A stretch of 64,000 nt of DNA from Lophius americanus (Eukaryota > Chordata > Actinopteri > Lophiiformes > Lophiidae), in contig JBBDHG010000015.1 in NCBI GenBank assembly GCA_037951165.1, forward strand, positions 8,288,501 through 8,352,500. Direction: 5' to 3'. Positions 12,030-23,405 of this stretch are shown here, one piece after another; position 1 is the stretch's first letter, and each line of letters opens with the position of its first letter. A program made the position numbers and the translations under genes. The notes below the pieces were generated by a model. It searched no databases, was not told where the DNA came from, and worked only from the letters and a program-made list of their open reading frames with translations.

Positions 12030-13487
12030 CTTAATGTCTTCAAACCGATTTTGACCCAAAAATGAATAATTTCTATAGTTTATAATGAAGTTTGGAATTA
12101 TGGCAACCGCCCCTCCTCTCCAGCGTTTTTGTTTTATTTGTCAGATTTCATGAGGTGAATGCACCGTGTTGTCCCTTTTCTGTGATTGGCTGCCGCGACA
12201 GAGGCGTCAACCTCCAGAAATCCTGCTGGAGCAGCACCAGGGAACGAAGATTCAAGAGCACAGCCAGTCAGATGTCCAAGGCAGCAGATGTTGGTGTGAA
12301 GCTGGCCTTGTAGTTTTCATAGACTTTTGTGAACATTCTTTAGTCGCCTTAGATGTGGGGATTGGGCCAGGGGGAGTTTTTTGATTAAACACTTGCACAC
12401 ACGTAGATCTATGTTTGTAAAGTACCAGAGGACACAGGGGTGTTTTCTTTAATGTAATCTTAGTTTAGTAAATGATTTTTCAGTATGATAATATTTTTAT
12501 ACAGCCAGGTTAAAAATTTTGCTATGTTGTACTGCTTGTATGATTAAAAATAAAGGCTTTTTCTTCTTCCACATTTTATTCTAATGTGGAATATCTGAGA
12601 TGGAAATTCAGAGGAGGAGCAGATCCAGCGACAGGGACACGGCATGAAATAAAGGAGAGAGGAGGAGGCTTTTAAGATAATTATCGTGACCCCGGTAAGA
12701 TTGTTCACAGATGTAAAAGATGCTGCGACTGCAGAGGCCGTTGAGTCCGCTTCCATCACTCAAGGCCGGTTACACAAGCAGCAGCACAGGAACGACTCAT
12801 TCTTGACATCCAATAATTCACAGTGAGCAGCCCCACCGTCTGCATTATACATGTATGGAAATCAACAGGCAGCATGATATTATATTTTGATACCTATTCA
12901 TCACAGCTATAAATAATTTAGTCCATTGGTTATTGTTCAGACAGCACTGTGTGAGAAAATGCATATTTATAAAATAAAGCAGGATCAGCAGCTGAGAGGA
13001 TCTCAAGGACACCCTAGTCCCGTTCTTATTCAGCAACTGGAGCATTATGGGAGAAACGGCAAACAAAGAAAATTATATAATGATCTTTGTATAGATGTTT
13101 TGAATCTATCACTGTGATTGACACCAACAGGATTGGGTTATATCTGCCAAGTTTATATCAGTTTGAATACGTTTAAGTATTTTTCCTAATTCTAAACAGA
13201 AACAAAAACAGATATTGAAAGATTTGTTCTCAATGGTGAAAATACTTTAATTAAGATTCTTCATCTGGCACCTTGGTATTTTATTGCTGTCCTCCCTGCA
13301 GTGGAAAGCAGAGTTGTGTAAATATATATATATATATATATATACACGCATCGTGTACTACATTTTGACAATCTTGTCAGTAAAAATGCACTCATACACT
13401 AAGTTGAACGATTGTAAGTAAGGTGGTATGTGATTTGAGACACAGCATAAATATTTCCAAATTGCTTGTTTGTTGGTGTTTCAGCAG
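12030..13487. other. Unique stretch with a short (AT)n, no gene recognised
   Basis: An (AT)n run lies at 13322-13344. The segment 12090-12390 is relatively GC-rich and open in two plus-strand frames, but neither shows a family resemblance or splice-bounded structure. Otherwise nothing was recognised. Confidence 0.6.
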
Positions 13488-13625
13488 GACAATACTAATC
13501 TACCGGACGGATTTCCATGAAACTTGATGAAAATTTGGCCAAAATAGATCCTATTAAATTTTGGCATAGATTAAGGATAATATAATAGATTTTTTCCAAT
13601 TTCTTTAAGATTGTGAGATGTATTT
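13488..13625 (+). repeat. Interspersed repeat ('ggatttccatgaaac' family)
   Basis: Contains 'ggacggatttccatgaaact' and, further on, 'attaaattttggcat' and 'aatttctttaagattgtgag'. These match a repeat frequent in fish genomes with consensus blocks GGATTTCCATGAAACTTGG, AAATTTTGG and CTTTCTTTAACATTGCGAGA. No coding sequence. Confidence 0.55.
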
Positions 13626-13629
13626 TCAG

Positions 13630-14075
13630 ACATATTCTACTGCATCCTTCTCCAGCACAACCAATGCCCTCTATCACAACATTCTTGTGTCTCCACTTTA
13701 GCTTCATCATTTACTCCTGCCGGGCAGCTCTATCCTCATTATCCTCGTTCCGTGTCCACACCACCTAAATTGTACCTCCATCTGTGTATAAGCGATACGT
13801 CATATATGTGCCGTCCCTCCAATGGCCTTGATCTTGATCCTGTCCACTCTTGTCACAAACGCAAACTTCAACTCCACCACATCTCCTCCTCCCTCTTCAC
13901 CACCGTTTCCATCCATACAGCATTTCTACCTACCTACCCTTAAACTGAAACTCTTCTCCATCAATTCTCATCTTCACCTCACTACCACACTCCCCATATC
14001 GCTGCACAGTTGAACCCATCCACCTCCACCACCTCTACTGCCGGAATCATCCCACCACCTCCCTCTCCTCTCTCA
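13630..14075 (-). mobile_element. RTE-like LINE, C-terminal coding remnant
   Basis: On the minus strand, broken frames resemble the carboxyl end of the reverse transcriptase polyprotein of fish RTE-like LINEs: a region like 'MLYGLET' near 13920, a 'RLRWFGH'-like region near 13770 and an 'IMRIELPGR'-like string near 13735. Stops and frameshifts are frequent and pieces are missing. These elements encode an endonuclease and reverse transcriptase and insert by target-primed reverse transcription. Open frames on the plus strand at 13752-14013 are shadows. Confidence 0.55.
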
Positions 14076-14129
14076 TTCACTTAATATACTGATCAGCTAT
14101 AATAATCAAACTACCATATTTTGCAGGTG

Positions 14130-14519
14130 CTGCCGAACAGTCCTGCAAATGACTGTGTTGCAGAAGTTCTTCTATGGGATCTGACAACACGAGTTAGCCT
14201 TCACACCACATGTCCTGCGGTACTCCGTACCTCTCTGCTCATCTTGAATCTTCTTTGGGGTCCAGAGCTTCTCGTCGTGTCTCTGGAACTCTCTCCCACT
14301 AAGCATTCGGGAAACTGACTCTCTCCCCACCTTCAAATCCCACATGAAATAACATATTTTTAGACTTGTTTGTTCCGTGTGTTTATTGTTTAGACCTTTT
14401 ACTTATTTTTAGATTTGGATTGCATATCTTTTTAATTATGTCATGATTTCTTTTAGTTTTATTATTGTATCTGTAAATTGATCTTGAGCCCATGAATAAA
14501 ATGTATTATCATTATAACT

Positions 14520-14558
<39 letters not shown>

Positions 14559-14574
14559 ATAATTATTATTATTT
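14130..14574 (+). mobile_element. L2/CR1-like LINE 3' end with (ATT)n tail
   Basis: The region near 14283-14345 encodes, with a frame break, the usual C-terminal string of these LINEs (LWNSLPLSIRE...LPTFKSHMK-like). It is followed by a T-rich untranslated region ending 'catgaataaaatgtattatc' and an ATT array at 14522-14574. Just upstream, 14092-14115 contains 'ctgatcagctataataatc', which looks like a Tc1-like inverted-repeat piece, so elements are juxtaposed here. 5' truncated and inactive. Confidence 0.65.
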
Positions 14575-14739
14575 CCTTTGTTCACCAGTTATCCTTCGTC
14601 AGACCACTTTATTAGGTACAAACATCCCTTGCCAAAGTTGCTCAGCTCCAAATGCTTTACCATTTTAAAAGAAAACCTGAATCTTCACTCCTAGCCAACT
14701 TCTTTAGTGCGCCATTGACCAGCACAGATGGAGACCTAC

Positions 14740-14995
14740 TCATGGTTGACACTTGAGACCGAGAACAGGGGTCAACATGAACACTTTTCCAGACACCCAT
14801 GAACCTGTTGCTAGTTGACCAGTTGTCCTACTTTGGTAGGTACTTACTACTGTAGACCAGGAACACTCAGCAAGACCTTCCGTTCTGTAGATGGTCTTAC
14901 CCAGTTGTCTAGCCATCATAACTTGGTCCTCGTCAAAATTCCTTAGATCCTTGAGGTTGCCCATTATTCACTCTTCAAACACATCAACATAATAT
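14740..14995 (-). mobile_element. Tc1-like transposase N-terminal DNA-binding domain, relic
   Basis: The minus-strand frame 14964-14740 starts with a methionine and resembles the first helix-turn-helix of Tc1-type transposases: an MG.L.DL..FD..Q..MAR.LG start, then a CS.S.VVSTYQ helix, then a diverged linker. In active elements this domain binds the inner part of the terminal repeats. About 75 residues of an expected ~340 are seen; the catalytic domain is absent. Upstream (towards 14995) lies the matching 5' untranslated part ('caacacatcaac'-type). Confidence 0.75.
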
Positions 14996-16559
14996 GTGCT
15001 CTACTAACTACTTTAAATTTGATATCTTCATGATATATAGTCATTAATGTATTTCTTCTTTTTTTTTTTACATTTACAGCTGAAATTACATTTCTGTCAT
15101 AACAAAACACCAGAAAACACAACACTATTGGGTATAAGTGTCATAGAAGTACCAGTATCGGTTCAAAAGTGAGTGTATTTTTTTGTGTGCGTGTGTGTGA
15201 GACCAGCTCAGTGTGACAGTGTCATATAATGCCTGATAAATGCCTTGCTTTATTAGAAGCCATTAATAAGGTGTAATACCCTCACCATCTCATCCTCTAG
15301 AAGACAATGTGTGTCAACATGAACAATTACCATGCTGATAAAATGCACATGGCCCAGTCGACTCCATCGCCGGAGCTCTGATAGATGATGGGGGACATTT
15401 ATTTAGTGGCGGAGGCTCATGAATCCTGTAATATATCTGTTAGCCTGTGATTTCTACACATGGACTCACAGGCATGAGGGATGACTGTTAACAATTATTG
15501 CTACTCTTTTCATAAGATCCAAGTGAATATGATCTCCTTTCTTTATTGTAGTGTCATATTTTCACATTATTCTGTGCTGGATTCTCCTAGAGTTTGCCAA
15601 GTGCAGTACAACAGAAACGGAAACTTATCCAGAAATCTGTGCAAAACAAACCTAATAAATAACTTAAGTAGAAGATTTATTAACTTGGGACTGATGGACA
15701 ATTTGACCTGCACCTAGTGGTATCAATGGCATTACTTCTAATGCAAGATGGCAGCTATCCCAATCAAAATGTTTATGGCATCAGTACAGACGAAAGTGCA
15801 AAATTTAAGAAACGGATTAAAGTTTTAAGGGCAAAAAATGTAAATTTCTTTGTCTTCACTTTTCTAGATTGATATGGTGTGAAAATTTCACAATAATCAA
15901 CCAACATGAAATCAGTTAAGTTAACTACTCTGGTGAGAATGTCAGCATGATGCTGATAAAACAAAAGGTGAATATGTTTTATAGTATTTCACACAAAAGG
16001 TTAGGAGTTGAGGCTTTTCAGTCAATAATAAAAACCGAAGAATGGAGAAAATATGTTCCCTTCACTCCGCTTTTAGACCTGTTTCACTCTTTGTACTTGG
16101 GGTCCTTGTTCTAAGATAAAGTACTCATTGATTCATTTCTTAAGTTCTGCAGCAGAATAGACCCATTGTCCGTTTACAAAGACATTTTTTGCTTAAAGTA
16201 TTTCCTGTGCACCAACAGAGTTTAGGTTTTAAACTGATATGGTCCCACTAACCCCAAATGGCGGGGAGAAATTAAAAATGCCCGTTTTGTGGCAAACAAA
16301 GAGCCCCAGTTGTCAGTCCATTATATTCAAACTTGTTGTTTACTCCAGACTGATGACCACTGAGATGTGTCCACCAGTTATTGAGATTATTTTGCCAACA
16401 TTGACACCTAAAGATTAGCTTTTGATGAGATTATAATCTTAATATCTCCTTATTTAAGAATGCTGTGTCTGTGTAAGATTACCGTCTAGTGATGGTACCA
16501 ATGAGTACCAGCAGTCCACAGTCAGTGTTCTACTCATTGTGTCCTATTCCAAAAAGAAT
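14996..16559. other. Unique stretch, no gene recognised
   Basis: T-run at 15061-15069 and a short GT run at 15183-15199. No repeat family, RNA gene or credible exon was seen. The frames at 15481-15717 (plus) and 15773-15964 (minus) are short, AT-rich in codon use and have no recognisable protein similarity. Confidence 0.6.
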
Positions 16560-17260
16560 TTCAGTCACAGCGATGACTTTTATTCCTCTGCTCTCTGCAT
16601 CCTACGTGATATTGATAAACTGTTTTGCCTCCCGAAAGTGAAATAAGACCTGATCTCAGTCACACACTGTGCTCCTCTTGCAGATTATCATCTTGCTTTT
16701 TACTGCATTTGCATCTGCCGCAGACCCTCTACTGTAAAATGCAATATATTTGCAAAAATATGCATTCACCAACCAGGCTTAAGACATTGCCATGTCAATG
16801 AGCAGCAATTGCTTGTGCACTACAAAATGGATTCTGTCAGCTCAATATTCCTCTTCAGCATTCCTTCCTCTTTCTTCCTTTCTTAACTGCGGATTTTACT
16901 TTTGCAGGGCAGGTTACAGTGAATATTAGAACATTATCTCCAGCACTCAATGGCCTGTCTGAAATGGCCATTGAAAAAAATAACATTTTCTGGGAAGAAT
17001 AAATAAATAAAAATAAAACAGTATCCCTGAGTGCTTCTGGTGGAAATATAATCTGAAAGAGAATAGTATGTTATTAAATGCATTATTGTGTCCGCGGCAG
17101 AGCCTGAGCAGCCGAGGCCACGCTGATAAAAGAAATACAGGAGCATTTTCATAATGTGCTACTAAAGCTCCCATCAGCCCGGATCTTGCTGTTTGCTGTC
17201 TGAACACATCCCTAACAAATGAAACGCTGATGTGAGGTGGAAGATAACACTGAAAGTTGG
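16560..17260. other. Unique block, possible conserved non-coding sequence
   Basis: Repeat-free by eye and more balanced in composition than its surroundings. A good acceptor-like tract (pyrimidines ending 'cttttgcag' at 16907) is present, but no matching donor or open exon follows. The minus-strand frames 16934-17207 overlap each other in two phases without any family signature. Function unassigned. Confidence 0.25.
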
Positions 17261-18495
17261 AGATCCATGCAGGGTAATCATCAACCTGCTACATGGATAA
17301 GTTAAAGGGAGGTTATGCCAACTCTCTGAATGAGCTTAGATTAAGGAGTTTTGGTTTATATGTTTGATGACCCATGTTTTTTTGTTATTCTGTTTTTGAG
17401 TCTCAAAATAGTTAATTTCTTATCCTCATATGTGCATTACAATGATTTTGTCTGCATCATTATATCATTCCATTGTGTTATTAATAATGAGTTATCTGCT
17501 TACAGAGCATTGCACACTTTTAAAGTCATACAGTGAGTTGACCTTACACTTTTTAGTTAATGGTTAATAAACAGAGATGGCATTGAGACTTTTCAGACCA
17601 GCGCTACTTTGCAACCTCACTATCAAAAGGACTATTGATGAGAGAGCTTATAATTAATAACATCTATAATAAGCTTTTGTTGTAGTTTGTTTTGAAACCT
17701 GTTTGTGTTTTTGGACAATGGCGCAGGTACTTCTGGTTTTCTATTATGACACTTGGAATGTTGAGATGAAAGATGTTAAGTTAGAGGCTGGAATGTCTTA
17801 ATACAAAAAGGTCTTGTCTGATGTGTGTAAAATGTGTTACATGAGCTTTTGTAAGGATGTCTAGTCCGAACAGACCACGAACTTTGAAAAGTTTTTTTCT
17901 ACCATCTGTATGATACTTCTATTTTGCACACAAGCAATACCAAGAGCAAATGAACACGCTCTTCAGAGATTCAAAACATGCATTTGAATCATGAGATACA
18001 CCCCTACAGCATATTCACTCATACCTGGCATGGCCTAAATGTCCCATTACTATATACTATACTATACTATATATTTAGGTACGACACCAAAAGCAGTCAC
18101 GGTAAGAGTGCAGTTCGTAATTTTGAAAGGATTATGTGAATAAAAAGGCGGGTGTCCATCTCTCTACTGACTAATCCGGTCAATTCAAAGGGCCCCCCAT
18201 CCCGAGGTGGGATTTTGTCATCTCTGTTATACATCTGTGAAAGGTAATTTGTTCTCCATTTGTTGTCATAGTCACCAAGTCACCAAGTCCAAGAAGGGCA
18301 TAACTGCAGCAGTGAAAAATCCAGTGTCGGGACGCTTCGTTTTTCACTAACCTTAACAGTCACCCAAACCCACAACCCAACCTCATCCCCGAACTAATGC
18401 CCCACCCGAGAGAAGCAATGTGGGACGATCAACTTTGCTCAGGCTCTTGTTGCCAGAGCAATAGACCCACAACCGTGGCATATTATATTTCGCTT
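17261..18495. other. Unique stretch with short (ACTAT)n, no gene recognised
   Basis: An ACTAT pentanucleotide run occupies about 18050-18075. Otherwise no repeat or gene was recognised. Confidence 0.6.
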
Positions 18496-18499
18496 TCCT

Positions 18500-18553
18500 A
18501 CCCCAACCCTAACCCTATTTGTGACCCTAGCCCAACTCTAACCCTAACTTTTA
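18500..18553. repeat. Degenerate telomere-like CCCTAA run
   Basis: 'ccctaaccctat', 'gaccctagccc' and 'ctctaaccctaac' lie within about 50 bp. The vertebrate telomere repeat on this strand is CCCTAA. The run is short and interrupted, so it may be an interstitial telomeric tract or simply a pyrimidine-rich coincidence. Confidence 0.4.
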
Positions 18554-18559
18554 TAGATA

Positions 18560-21235
18560 ATAAAGTATACATAATATGAAGAAATAATATAGCAAAAAAA
18601 TAATACATTTGATATTTTCTCTATGAGGGCATGCTCCAACTTGCAACTGAAACTTGTACCAACAGACCTTGGTTCCAAAGGCTGCTAAGTATACTGCTAG
18701 GCAATTGCACTGATGATCAGCCTAGATAATAAAGAATAAATGTAACACTGATACATAATACTTGTCCGCTGTACCACAATGAAGAACGGAATCATCAAGC
18801 AGACCGAGCAAAATGTCATAAAACCTGACATGACAAAAATGTTGCAGTTCTAAAAAACTGAAAAGTTTGTGTTCCTGTCTAGTCCAACTTAGCTGGATGT
18901 AAACATGTGAACTACTGGAATATCACAGGTCAGTACAGCAGATCTAGTTCTAGAGAACATGAGATGGCTGTCTGCAATCCTCCGCCTGATGATTTGTTAT
19001 TTGATTCCACTCGTTTTGTCCCTGCGTTTCACATTAATGCATCCTTTCTGCTGTGCTCAAACTGTGCTGAACTTCACACGTAACCTCTCTGTAGATCTTG
19101 TTTTCTTAAGTCCTGCTCTGTCAAAATAAGCGAGTCAAGCGCTGTATGGTTGTTCAGTAGCGCTGATTTAACGCTAGCTTTGCTGCCGTCGGCTAATTCT
19201 TATCTCTGTGACATCATGCGAGGCCAACTGTAATTTTGCAGAATTCCCAGAGTATTTCACTTTCACACAACACGGACAGAATTAGAGGAAGAGGAGCAGT
19301 ATCCTAACTCTAACATTGAGAGTGCTTATATGTTGTGTCCAAAAAATGTCCTTGGGTTTGATTTAAATATGGATGGTGCTTGTCTGTTTACAAGGACAAG
19401 GCCTATGATGCAAACTTCCTCCCACATTAACGCTGACCTCACCAGGAAATTCTTCTATAGCCCCATCAAGTGGATTGGAAATGGAACTGATTTTATTGTT
19501 GTATTACCAAAAAATAAGTGACACACTTTATTTTGCTATATCGATTTCCCTGCACAACCCTAGTTTGAACCTCCTTCTGACTGAGCGCACAGGATTATGA
19601 GAACATGTTCATGTTCATGTTCAGTCAACATAATATCATCACAAATCTCAATTTATGCCTAAAGAGCCACGTTTACACTTCTGTGTTCACCCACTTTTGT
19701 GTGCATGTGTGGTGCTTAACAGGCCAACGCTCTTGCTGTGTGTTGAAAAGGAGAAGTTACCCCTCACTTGTTAATCCCCTCCGATAAGAAAATTGACGAC
19801 AGTCAGGACAGGATTGCCCACTCTTCCCAGACTGCTGCTCACAGCTGAGTGCAGCCATGATGCCCTCGACATGTCTCTGAGAGTGCATGTGAGATGCACA
19901 GAAAAGGCAGCAGAGTCGATTTTTGTAGTTGCATTAGTGTGTGACTCTGTAATACACACTGAGAAACATGGGGGTAGTTGTGCGTTTTATGGAAATTGCG
20001 TTCATGCAAGGATGCCAAGTTGATCTCAGGCACAACATGCCACTGTGGCTCTCTGGAAACGCAATCAGTCAGCGCTGAGAGGGGTCCCGAATTCATTTGA
20101 AACTGCAAATCTCAAAATTGGCCAAAGGCAATTGGGTGAGACAGAGCCGGTCAAAAGCATCAACATTGATCTTCCTTTTGCAACAACAGCTAAAAGAATA
20201 TAGAGGCGTATGATGCAGCCAAAACTGTTTTAACAAAATAGACACACAACTGTTGAAGAATTATACTCAAGCTGTGCAGGGAGAGAATGCATTTTAATCA
20301 GGGAGCTCAGCTTGAGGGGAGTCCTCATACCCCGTCAATGAAAATGAGAGGTTTGATTCAGCCTCAACTACTGACATTACCGATCACATGTCTCCCTCTG
20401 CTAATAAACCCATCTCATAGTGGCCATCTACACACACCCACAAACAAACAGTGTGTTTAACTTTTGTACAGCAGTTCTTTGTTTTGGTCTGAATGTTAGG
20501 GGTGGAGACCTCCCCTTTTACAACATTTGTTACAAAATGTTGGCTCTGGTGATAGGTAGTGTTAATTTTGTCAGCTATTTTTAGATTCAACACTAATCTC
20601 ATTTTGAATAACTTCATTAGTTAATTTTATAACATGTAATCACATGATCCTGTTTTTAGTATTGTTTTAGTCTTTTGGAGAATTCGAATAAACTTATTTA
20701 AGTCAAATATCACCAATAAGTCAATACTACGATACATAAAAATATATGTTCAAGTCTGCTTTCCTTCTTTACACCGTTTTAGCTGATGTCAAACTTCACT
20801 TCTACATGATTCGGATTCCTGAACAACCATTGCAGAGGTTAGCAGCATATAAACAACTGCAAGTGGCAGCAGCTAAAGGGAAGAACTGTGTGATGTAATT
20901 AACAAAAACTGTGAAATTACACAATGTGAACACTAGTGCCAAATATGAAAGTGGGATATGGTGACAAGTTAGTCAATGATCCTCATCACTCCGAGGGTTG
21001 AGAGAAGAAAGGCAAGGTGTGAACACATGGCCCCATATCACATCTCATGGCATCTCATGGCATGATTGTAAGCAACAGATGTGATTTTTTTAGCTAAAAT
21101 GTAGTCCATGTTTGTTTCGAGGACAGTAATTGAATGGTGATACCAGAAACAAGTGATACAATTATTTTTACCATTTTCAGACCAGTCATTGTTTGACCTC
21201 TTACATTTGAAAACAAGGCCGACCCCTTTATTTCT
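18560..21235. other. Unique stretch, no gene recognised
   Basis: No clear transposon. The part 19190-20120 is less AT-rich and holds several overlapping short frames on both strands (19793-20108), typical of balanced composition rather than coding. A segment near 20557-20640 ('gtgttaattttgtcagct') weakly resembles a fish repeat terminus but is too diverged to call. Confidence 0.55.
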
Positions 21236-21330
21236 GACAGTACGGGTATATCCACGAAAAGTCCCCAATCCACTGTGTTATACAAGTACTTCCCTTGATT
21301 GAACTGAATTTAAATGTAACTCATTAATAA
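21236..21330 (+). repeat. R1 dispersed repeat, sense copy 2 (core only)
   Basis: Contains 'tatatccacgaaaagtcccc' then 'aatccactgtgttatacaag' and 'gattgaactgaatttaaatg'. These correspond to the R1 core in the copies at 11640 and 55462. Homology outside the core is doubtful. Confidence 0.5.
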
Positions 21331-21929
21331 TGTCAAACAGTCCGTAAAGACTCAACCTAACTATTTCTATGAAGTCAGCAATATGCTGTCAGATAAGTTC
21401 CCATAGTGACTCAATAATGACGACTAGAAAAAGCCTTCCACCCAGGCACAACAGTTACCCTGGTTTAGGAATAAATCATACAGATTTCTCCATTAATATG
21501 TGACATTTTGCCATGTAAATCTAGCTACTATATTTACATGGCCCGCCTAGTAGCTGGATCTACTTTAACCAGTTGGTCGCCCAGTCCCACAGTCCCAAAG
21601 ATATATTTTCATTTTCCAAACAAACTTTTTTGTTTTTTATCACCAGCTGGCTGGAGATAAAAAAAATGATGCTGAGCCACAGCCATCCCTCCTCCACTGA
21701 CCAAACAACACCCAGAGACAACCTTGATCAATGTTTTCAAGAACCGTTAAATTTGACTCAATTATATCAAGTTTAATTCATAATGTAGAATATTCATGGA
21801 AAAAACAGGGTCCCTAGAGTGTTGAATTTCACTGCAAAAGGACATCAATGTGTTTGCGGACACTCAATTATTTCATAAATGCCTTAAAAAGAAGGAGAGC
21901 AATAAAATTTACAGTGAGGCTGCATGAGC

Positions 21930-21990
21930 AAGGACATCTTATAATAATAATAATAATAATAATAATACATTTAATTTAAAATGCACTTAG
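21930..21990 (-). mobile_element. L2-like LINE 3' tail with (AAT)n, antisense
   Basis: The AAT array at 21940-21967 is followed by 'acatttaatttaaaatgcac'. Its reverse complement (gtgcattttaaattaaatgt then ATT units) has the same arrangement as the tails at 11945 and 14490. Only the tail is present. Confidence 0.55.
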
Positions 21991-22559
21991 TGTTTTCCTT
22001 AATGTTACTTAAAAACAACCAGAAAACAAGATGCACAGCTTGATATAAAAACACTATAAGAAAAGCATGGATTTCCTGGCCCTGTCATATACCTTGCAGA
22101 GGTTTTCAATGAAGACTGTCGGATAAGATTTCATGGAGTGCTTGTTTTTTTTTAATCATAAAAGTATATAATAATTAAAAAATATCTTCTTTTGAATTAT
22201 TATGCTAAAATAATAACACTGGTCATCAATCTCGTTACCCAGACTTATATCCTTGTAAATGGTGCAGGAATACTACATAAACCTCTCCCTGAAAGGTGGA
22301 GCAGCGTTCTGGTAACTTTTACAATTATCTTTAAACACATGGATGTTTGACAAACCTTTAGAATTTTATCCTTCTCTAATTGTCTTTCTGTCTCACCTGC
22401 TTCCCGTTATATATCCGAAAAGTTGGAGCTGTTATGGAATTGCCGTCTCCGCTGCCAGCGTGTCCTCCGCAGATCCTTGAAATCGTCAGAACCGAATTTC
22501 ATGAATTAATTTTCATTCATATTTTATATCCACATAAACCTTAGTATGAGGAAGAACTG

Positions 22560-22745
22560 GATTGATTTTGGGATAGGTTGGCTGTATATGTCCGACACTT
22601 GGGGGAGCTTAATCTCCAAAAGATTTTGGGCCATAGTTTCTCAATTATTAGTCCGATTCAGTCCAAATCTGCTACATATATATCTACTTGAAATGAATTA
22701 GAAATCGTTGTTTTACTATGATAGTTCATATTTTATTAATGAGGG
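22560..22745 (-). repeat. R1 dispersed repeat, antisense partial copy
   Basis: 'gggggagcttaatctccaaa' (22600-22619) followed by 'attttgggccatagtttctc' is the reverse complement of the R1 block seen at 53205-53260. The core with CCCCAATCC is not in this piece but appears about 600 bp further on (23165-23405). Confidence 0.55.
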
Positions 22746-22839
22746 GGACTTTCATCACGGAGTAGAGTTTGGACTACAACCAGACACTTCGACAATTGGA
22801 GTGGTTTAAAAAAAATGTTAACAAAAAATAAAAATGTCT

Positions 22840-22875
22840 TCCAGACAGCTGGAATAATGCTGTTTGCTGTCTGGA
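22840..22875. other. Hairpin, 10 bp perfect stem
   Basis: Arms tccagacagc (22840-22849) and gctgtctgga (22866-22875) are exact reverse complements separated by 16 bp. No adjacent T-run or gene. It lies between two R1 fragments, in sequence that may have inserted between them. Confidence 0.6.
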
Positions 22876-23164
22876 GGAGAAAAGTAGTTACTTATTTAAA
22901 AAGCTCAAACAGGGATACTAAAATGAGTATAACTCAAGATTGAGCTGATATGGCTACAACGTAGGACATTGCAAAAACTGGTGAGGAATGGATGCTTAAC
23001 CAGGATGTACTGCAGGCTGATGAGGAGATTGGAGACAGGTTGGAGCCAGGCCGGCAAACGGGTGTGTGTCTGTGCCACATTCAGACAGAGGGAGAGAGAA
23101 TCGAAAAACAACACAAAAATGAAATTAGACATCATGGCTGAGCTACAACACATCAATTCCTAAC

Positions 23165-23405
23165 CGTTGCTCGAATTTAGTCCAATATTAATGCATATGA
23201 ATAAAATTGAAAAGATCAATCTTGTATATATGTATATATATTTTTCTCTAATAGTTCAGATATTACTTAGTAGGGTGAACATTTTTTTAATAAAATACTG
23301 TCAACATGACTTCACATTAAATTTGAGGAGTGCAATCAGGGTGATTGCTTGTACAATGCAGGGGATTGGGGACATTTTGGGGATATCTGGTTTAGTTGGT
23401 TTGAG
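23165..23405 (-). repeat. R1 dispersed repeat, antisense copy with core
   Basis: Ends with 'ttgcttgtacaatgcagggg' and 'attggggacattttggggat', the reverse complement of the R1 core. Upstream, 'gaatttagtccaatattaat' and 'ctctaatagttcagatatta' match the antisense copy at 53540-53810. A plus-strand open frame across it (23167-23427) is not supported as a gene because the copies elsewhere are not open. Confidence 0.6.

Noticed and set aside
20540..20660. Terminus of a fish repeat resembling 'gttaattttgtc'
   Set aside because: Similarity is limited to a short AT-rich string and may be chance.
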